Below are positions 6,613 to 11,294 of a DNA stretch of 11,294 bases, one piece after another. The notes under the pieces were generated by a model. The model worked only from the letters and a program-made list of their open reading frames with translations. It did not search any database and was not told the DNA's origin. Source of the stretch: Bacteroidota bacterium (GTDB lineage Bacteria; Bacteroidota; Bacteroidia; Bacteroidales; UBA12481); assembly GCA_030592205.1 (NCBI GenBank), contig JAUVKA010000078.1, forward strand, positions 1 through 11,294. Reading direction: 5' to 3'. Position numbers and translations under genes: made by a program. Numbering within the stretch: position 1 is the stretch's first letter; each line of letters begins with the position of its first letter.

Positions 6613-8391
6613 ATGGAAAAAACAAAAGTAATAGTTGGCTTAGGAAGCTGCGGGATAGCAGCCGGGGGAAATAAGGTTTACGACAAAATCAGAGACCTGA
6701 AAAAAGCCGAAGGGCTCGACTTTATCCTGGACAAAACTTCCTGCATAGGCATGTGCTACCGGGAACCACTGGTTGAGATCATCGATGAATCAGGAGCTTA
6801 TTTGTATGGAGAAATCGACGAAAAAAGAGCGGTTGAGATTATCACCCAACACATTCAAAATCAAAACCCGGTAAAAGAACTGATTGTTAAATCCGACTAT
6901 TTTGTTACTCCCGACAGTGAATTCTTTGAAGGACAGGTAAAAATTGCTCTTCGGGATTGTGGTTTCATTAACCCTGAGCGAATAGAAGAATATGAATCCC
7001 GGGATGGCTACCAGGCACTAAGAATGATTAAAGAGAAAAACCTCGCCGCTGAAAGTATTATCCAGATGGTTCTTGACTCTGGTTTACGCGGCAGGGGAGG
7101 TGGAGGCTTTTCTACCGGCATGAAATGGCTATTTGCATCACGGAATCAGTCTGCCGAGAAATATGTGATTTGCAATGCCGATGAAGGTGATCCGGGTGCT
7201 TTTATGGATCGCTCACTTTTGGAAGGAGACCCCCATGCCGTTATCGAGGGGATGATCATTGCAGCCTATGCTATTGGGGCCAACGGTGGAATCATCTATT
7301 GCAGAGCTGAATATCCTCTCGCCATTCATCGCTTGAATATTGCCCTCGATCAAGCTCGTGACAAGAAGTATCTGGGGAAAAATATATTGGGCATTGATGG
7401 TTTCAATCTTGATATTTATGTCAAGGAAGGAGCTGGTGCTTTTGTTTGTGGTGAAGAAACAGCTCTAATGGCCTCTGTTGAAGGAAAGCGGGGAATGCCG
7501 GCTAAGCGACCTCCATTTCCGGCTGAATCAGGCTTATGGGGCAAGCCCACCAATATAAATAACGTTGAGACTTTAGCCAATATTCCCTGGATCATTTTCA
7601 ATGGACCGGAATCCTACGCCCAATATGGAACTGAGAAAAGCAAGGGTACCAAAGTATTCGCTCTCACAGGAAAGATCAATCATGGTGGCCTGGTAGAAGT
7701 ACCTATGGGTATTACCATACGCGACGTGGTTTATAAACTCGGAGGAGGCATCCAGGATAATAAAAGGTTTAAAGCTGTTCAGCTGGGAGGTCCTTCAGGG
7801 GGCTGTATTCCCGAACACCTTATTGATACTCCGATTGATTATGACTCCGTGAATGCCACCGGAGCCATTATGGGATCTGGAGGGATGGTAGTGATGGATG
7901 AATCCACCTGCATGGTTGATATGGCCAGGTTCTTCCTGGATTTCACGCAAAAAGAATCCTGTGGGAAATGCACATTTTGCCGGATCGGAACCAAACGTAT
8001 GCTGGAAATACTAAGCCGCATTTGCGAAGGAAATGGCAAAGAGGGGGATATTGAAAAACTTGAAGAATTAGCATATCAGATCAAGGATAGCTCTCTCTGT
8101 GGTCTGGGCCAAACTGCCCCTAATCCGGTGCTAACAACAATCCGGTACTTTAGAAATGAATACGAAGCCCATATCCATGATAAGAAATGCCCGGCAAAAA
8201 GCTGTAAGCCATTGCTGACTTATACGGTTATCGAAGAAAACTGTACCGGTTGTACTGTTTGTGCGAAAAACTGTCCTGTTAACGCTATCATCGGGAGCAG
8301 GAAAGAACTGCATTTCATTGAACAGGATAAGTGCACTAAATGTGGTATCTGTTTCACCAAGTGCAAATTTGAAGCTATCCTGGTTTCCTGA
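6613..8391 (+). CDS. NuoF/HydB-like flavoprotein subunit (NADH, FMN, multiple Fe-S) of a bifurcating-type complex
   Basis: 592 aa, arranged like HydB of electron-bifurcating hydrogenases. Residues 1-90 form a thioredoxin-like [2Fe-2S] domain (C13, then C44 and C48 in CIGMC). Residues about 145-440 are the NuoF core: GLRGRGGGGFSTG (157-169) for NADH, CNADEGDPGAFMDR (from 187) for FMN, and GAGAFVCGEETAL (273-285). The NuoF [4Fe-4S] cluster uses C450, C453 and C456 in SCGKCTFC, with C496 in SLCGLGQTAPNP. The C-terminus has a C526-x4-C531 pair (possible zinc site with neighbours) and two ferredoxin clusters, C544/C547/C550/C554 and C574/C577/C580/C584. Complex I NuoF lacks these extra parts; HydB has them. 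The N-terminal domain lacks the first cysteine expected of a C-x4-C pair (Val8 there). Role inferred: the NADH/FMN site of a soluble NADH/ferredoxin-coupled enzyme. The next gene starts 33 bp on. Confidence 0.93.
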   Translation: MEKTKVIVGLGSCGIAAGGNKVYDKIRDLKKAEGLDFILDKTSCIGMCYREPLVEIIDESGAYLYGEIDEKRAVEIITQHIQNQNPVKELIVKSDYFVTPDSEFFEGQVKIALRDCGFINPERIEEYESRDGYQALRMIKEKNLAAESIIQMVLDSGLRGRGGGGFSTGMKWLFASRNQSAEKYVICNADEGDPGAFMDRSLLEGDPHAVIEGMIIAAYAIGANGGIIYCRAEYPLAIHRLNIALDQARDKKYLGKNILGIDGFNLDIYVKEGAGAFVCGEETALMASVEGKRGMPAKRPPFPAESGLWGKPTNINNVETLANIPWIIFNGPESYAQYGTEKSKGTKVFALTGKINHGGLVEVPMGITIRDVVYKLGGGIQDNKRFKAVQLGGPSGGCIPEHLIDTPIDYDSVNATGAIMGSGGMVVMDESTCMVDMARFFLDFTQKESCGKCTFCRIGTKRMLEILSRICEGNGKEGDIEKLEELAYQIKDSSLCGLGQTAPNPVLTTIRYFRNEYEAHIHDKKCPAKSCKPLLTYTVIEENCTGCTVCAKNCPVNAIIGSRKELHFIEQDKCTKCGICFTKCKFEAILVS

Positions 8392-8423
8392 TAACCGACT
8401 TATTTTATTCAAACCTGCAATTT

Positions 8424-11294
8424 ATGAACGACCTGAACATAATAATAAACCGCAAAAGTTATCGCGGCAAAAAGGGAGAAACCATTCTGGCTTGCGCGGA
8501 GCATGCAGGAATTAAGATTCCCACACTCTGCAATGATCCAAGGCTCGAGCCATACTCATCCTGTTATGTATGTGTGGTAGAAATTGAAAACAGGAAAGGT
8601 CTTCATCCCGCTTGCTCAACAAGGATCTCCGAAGGCATGGTTATCCATACCGATAATGAAAAGGTGAGAAAAGCAAGGAAGAATGCCCTGGATTTACTGA
8701 TTAGTAATCATTATGCCGATTGTGTGGCTCCCTGCAAACTAACCTGTCCGGCCGGCGTGGACGTACAAGGGTATATCTCCCTGATTGACAAGGGAATGAA
8801 TAATGAAGCAGTGGCATTGATCAAGGAAGTTAATCCATTACCTGGTATCTGTGGACGTGTTTGTGTCAGGCCGTGTGAAGTTGCCTGTCGAAGGACTTTG
8901 CTGGATGAAGGTACCGGTGTAGGTATTGACTACCTTAAAAGATATTCCTCTGATGTAGACCTAGCAAGCGTGTCGAAATATGTTCCACAACTAGAACCTT
9001 CAAGCGGCAAAAAAGTTGCGGTAATTGGTGCAGGCCCCGGTGGATTATCTGTAGCCTGGTTTTTGCAATTAAAAGGACACCAGGTGGATATTTATGAGGC
9101 CAGTCCCCTCCCAGGAGGTATGCTGCGGTATGGAATCCCACCCTACCGCCTACCTAATGAATTGCTCGATGCTGAAGTTAAAAATATCACTGATCTGGGC
9201 TGTACCATATATTATAACAGAAAACTTGGTGTAGATCTTAGCTATAAAGAATTAAAGGAGAAATATCAGGCTACAGTTTTAACCATAGGATCGCAAAAGG
9301 GAACCGGAGTAGGATGTCCTGGAGATGATGCCGGGAATGTTCTAAGTGGAATTGACTTCCTTCGAAATCTGGAGATGACCGGGCAAAAACCTGATTTTTC
9401 TGGTAAAACTGTTGCTGTTATTGGTGGGGGAAATACAGCCATGGACTGCTGTCGGACTTCAATGCGCCTTGGAGCAGCTAAGGTATATGTTGTTTATCGG
9501 CGAACTGAGAAAGAAATGCCGGCTAACCCCATAGAGATCGTTGAATCCAAAGAAGAAGGTATTGAATACCTGTTTCTTAACAATCCATCTAAAATAAACA
9601 AGAGCCAGAATGGCGACATCAAATCCATGTCATTGATAAAAATGGAATTGGGAGAACCTGATTCTTCAGGTCGCCGTCGCCCTATTCCGGTGGTAGGATC
9701 AGAATACGATATTGATATTGATATTTTGCTAGCCGCTATTGGTCAGAAAACTCAAGTTTGCTTCATCGATGATATTAATTTCAATACCGATGTTGGAGAG
9801 TTGGAAATAAACCGCTGGGGAGATATTCATGCCAACCCGGAGACATTGCAAACCGGGGTAGAAAATGTTTTCGCTGCCGGTGATGGTGTAACCGGACCAG
9901 CCACATTGATTGAGGCTATTGCACAAGCTAATGTTGCTTCCAGAAGCTGTCATCAGTACCTGTCAGGGGAACCCATTGCCCCGGCAGCAAAAGAATTTCT
10001 TTCCAAAAAAGATAATTTCCGGAAGCAGGAATCATCGGATTATCAAAATCATTTTGCCAGGCAGCTAAGAATGGAAATGCCACTGATTCCACCTGACAGC
10101 CGACAAAATTTCAAAGAAGTTGAATTGGGATACACCAAAGAAATGGCACTTGAAGAAACTTCCAGGTGTATGGAATGCGGTTGCTCGGAATATTATACAT
10201 GTGATTTAAAGATGCTATGCGATGAATACGGAGCCGATCAGGAAAAATATGCCGGCGACTATCAAAGCTTTTCAGTGAACTTTAATCATCCATATATTGA
10301 GATCGATTCTAACAAATGTATTCTTTGTTCACGGTGTATCAGGGTATGTAACGACATAGTTGGTGCCAATGCACTTGGATTGGTAAACCGGGGATTTGAC
10401 ACATTCGTTTCACCTGGTATGGGCGATAATCTCAGTGACACCTCCTGTGAGTCATGCGGATTATGTATTTCCGCCTGCCCCACTGGAGCCATCACTGAAA
10501 ATAAACCTTTTAAACCAGGTCCGGTAAAGCTGGAGTCGAAAATCGGTATTTGCAACTTCTGCTCAATAGGCTGTACGCTGTCCTATGAGGAACACAAAGG
10601 ATTTACCTGGAAAGTATCAGGAAGCCCCGGGAGAGTTAACCCCACCGCAAACCTATGTAAATACGGGAAGTTTGCTTATTCATATCTAAATGATAATACC
10701 CGGATTACTAAGCCTCTGCTAAAAAAGGATAATGAATACCTTGAGATCTCCTTTGAAGAGGCGTTTGATCTTATAAAGAAAAAGATCAGTAATGTTTTAC
10801 CGGATCAAAATGCTTTTTTTGCCGGCGCTCGCTTATGTAACGAAGAATTGTACCTAATTCAGAGATTTGCTCGTGGAGCAGTCAAAACAAACAACGTCAC
10901 CAGCTTTCACTATCTGGGACGCGGAGATGCCTATAGAACCAGCTCAGATCACAATACCCCTCTGGATCAACTGGACCAGGCATCACGAATATACTTGCTT
11001 GGTACGGAGATTCATGACGAAAATGCAGTTGCCGGATTCATGGTGAATCAGGCCAGACATGATCAGTCTATCCCTGTAAGCTATATAAGCCTGAATAAAT
11101 CCTCCAGGCTGAAGAATAAATCCGACCAGGTGCTGCACCTGGAATCATATTATGCCTTTATAAAAGCAATTATCTATTATCTGTTATCCGGTAAGAAGGA
11201 AAACGCACTATTCATCAAAGACAATTGTGAGGAATTTCAGATTTATAAAGAGAAAGTTCTGGAAGAAAACTATGCACAATGGATAGAAGATTCC
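8424..11294 (+). CDS. Giant GltD/NfnL-NuoG fusion: ferredoxin + FAD/NAD(P)H oxidoreductase + Fe-S + molybdopterin-type domain (3' end outside window)
   Basis: Open for 957 codons with no stop; the C-terminus lies beyond the window. Domains in order: (1) NuoG/HydA-type [2Fe-2S] ferredoxin, C36-x10-C47-x2-C50-x13-C64. (2) NHYADC (95-100) leading into a GltD/DPD-type Fe-S domain with C100, C104, C108 and C143, C147, C151, C155. (3) GltD-like flavoprotein with FAD motif VIGAGPGG (200-207), NAD(P) motif IGGGNTAMDCCR (333-344), VVYRRTEKEMPA (356-367, RR suits NADPH) and FAAGDG (483-488). (4) Cysteines 582, 585, 587 and 593. (5) Two ferredoxin clusters, C632/635/638/642 and C675/678/681/685. (6) MopB Fe-S domain C710-x2-C713-x3-C717-x27-C745. 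(7) Start of a molybdopterin-fold domain. The expected catalytic Cys/Sec is missing near 830, and the lysine after C745 is shifted (CKYG instead of CxKG), so formate dehydrogenase activity is doubtful. Probable third subunit of a NADH/NADPH/ferredoxin-coupling complex with the two preceding genes. Confidence 0.9.
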   Translation, partial: MNDLNIIINRKSYRGKKGETILACAEHAGIKIPTLCNDPRLEPYSSCYVCVVEIENRKGLHPACSTRISEGMVIHTDNEKVRKARKNALDLLISNHYADCVAPCKLTCPAGVDVQGYISLIDKGMNNEAVALIKEVNPLPGICGRVCVRPCEVACRRTLLDEGTGVGIDYLKRYSSDVDLASVSKYVPQLEPSSGKKVAVIGAGPGGLSVAWFLQLKGHQVDIYEASPLPGGMLRYGIPPYRLPNELLDAEVKNITDLGCTIYYNRKLGVDLSYKELKEKYQATVLTIGSQKGTGVGCPGDDAGNVLSGIDFLRNLEMTGQKPDFSGKTVAVIGGGNTAMDCCRTSMRLGAAKVYVVYRRTEKEMPANPIEIVESKEEGIEYLFLNNPSKINKSQNGDIKSMSLIKMELGEPDSSGRRRPIPVVGSEYDIDIDILLAAIGQKTQVCFIDDINFNTDVGELEINRWGDIHANPETLQTGVENVFAAGDGVTGPATLIEAIAQANVASRSCHQYLSGEPIAPAAKEFLSKKDNFRKQESSDYQNHFARQLRMEMPLIPPDSRQNFKEVELGYTKEMALEETSRCMECGCSEYYTCDLKMLCDEYGADQEKYAGDYQSFSVNFNHPYIEIDSNKCILCSRCIRVCNDIVGANALGLVNRGFDTFVSPGMGDNLSDTSCESCGLCISACPTGAITENKPFKPGPVKLESKIGICNFCSIGCTLSYEEHKGFTWKVSGSPGRVNPTANLCKYGKFAYSYLNDNTRITKPLLKKDNEYLEISFEEAFDLIKKKISNVLPDQNAFFAGARLCNEELYLIQRFARGAVKTNNVTSFHYLGRGDAYRTSSDHNTPLDQLDQASRIYLLGTEIHDENAVAGFMVNQARHDQSIPVSYISLNKSSRLKNKSDQVLHLESYYAFIKAIIYYLLSGKKENALFIKDNCEEFQIYKEKVLEENYAQWIEDS

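Noticed and set aside
9708..9727. Short tandem GATATT-like repeat inside the fusion gene
   Set aside because: It encodes Asp-Ile repeats in a beta strand of the GltD domain that is normally hydrophobic/acidic; too short to be a meaningful repeat.
6052..11294. Annotation as respiratory complex I (nuoEFG)
   Set aside because: The NuoF has HydB-type extra domains, the third protein carries a GltD module, and no membrane subunits are present in the window.
6052..11294. [FeFe]-hydrogenase HydABC
   Set aside because: The third protein has no H-cluster motifs (such as TSCCPxW or the C-terminal CMxGCxxGGG) in the visible 957 codons; GltD and MopB-type domains occupy that part.

Overview
The window reads as a chromosomal segment from a Bacteroidota bacterium, probably an anaerobic or facultative member of the Bacteroidales/Marinilabiliales type. 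The assignment is an inference. It rests on the long (~316 aa) PurC, a MazG / DUF62 / PhoH / PurC neighbourhood, a DUF62 protein whose motifs differ from the canonical ones, the scarcity of Shine-Dalgarno sequences before starts, and several matches to the Bacteroidota -7 promoter element TAnnTTTG. There is no RNA gene, mobile element, CRISPR array or long repeat, and no gene-free gap longer than about 170 bases.

Left part (1-4365), housekeeping. On the minus strand the N-terminus of MazG (NTP pyrophosphohydrolase, cut by the window edge) overlaps the 3' end of a divergent SAM hydroxide adenosyltransferase-family (DUF62) gene by 17 nt. A 108-bp divergent intergenic region separates them from plus-strand phoH. 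PhoH is followed by an orphan periplasmic Leu/Ile/Val-binding-type protein with a signal peptide, and then by purC (SAICAR synthase).

Middle (4365-5885). A SLC13/DASS-family anion:Na+ symporter starts on the last base of the purC stop codon (ATGA overlap), so the two are probably translationally coupled.

Right part (6052-11294, running off the end), the most interesting region. Three consecutive genes encode (i) a NuoE/HydC-like [2Fe-2S] protein, (ii) a NuoF/HydB-like flavoprotein with an extra N-terminal thioredoxin-like domain and two C-terminal [4Fe-4S] clusters, and (iii) a very large fusion protein with at least 957 codons, still open at the window edge. The fusion contains a NuoG/HydA-type [2Fe-2S] ferredoxin, a GltD/NfnL-type FAD/NAD(P)H oxidoreductase with its own Fe-S domain, further Cys clusters, a ferredoxin pair, and a molybdopterin-oxidoreductase-type [4Fe-4S] plus MopB region. 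That MopB region lacks the Cys/Sec expected of a formate dehydrogenase. Complex I membrane subunits and a hydrogenase H-cluster are absent from the window. The best reading is a soluble electron-bifurcating or confurcating complex of the HydBC ('Bfu'/Stn-like) type that links NADH (NuoF site), NAD(P)H (GltD site) and ferredoxin. A 14-bp perfect palindrome with an FNR/CRP-like core sits just before a candidate promoter element upstream of this operon, which would suit redox control.
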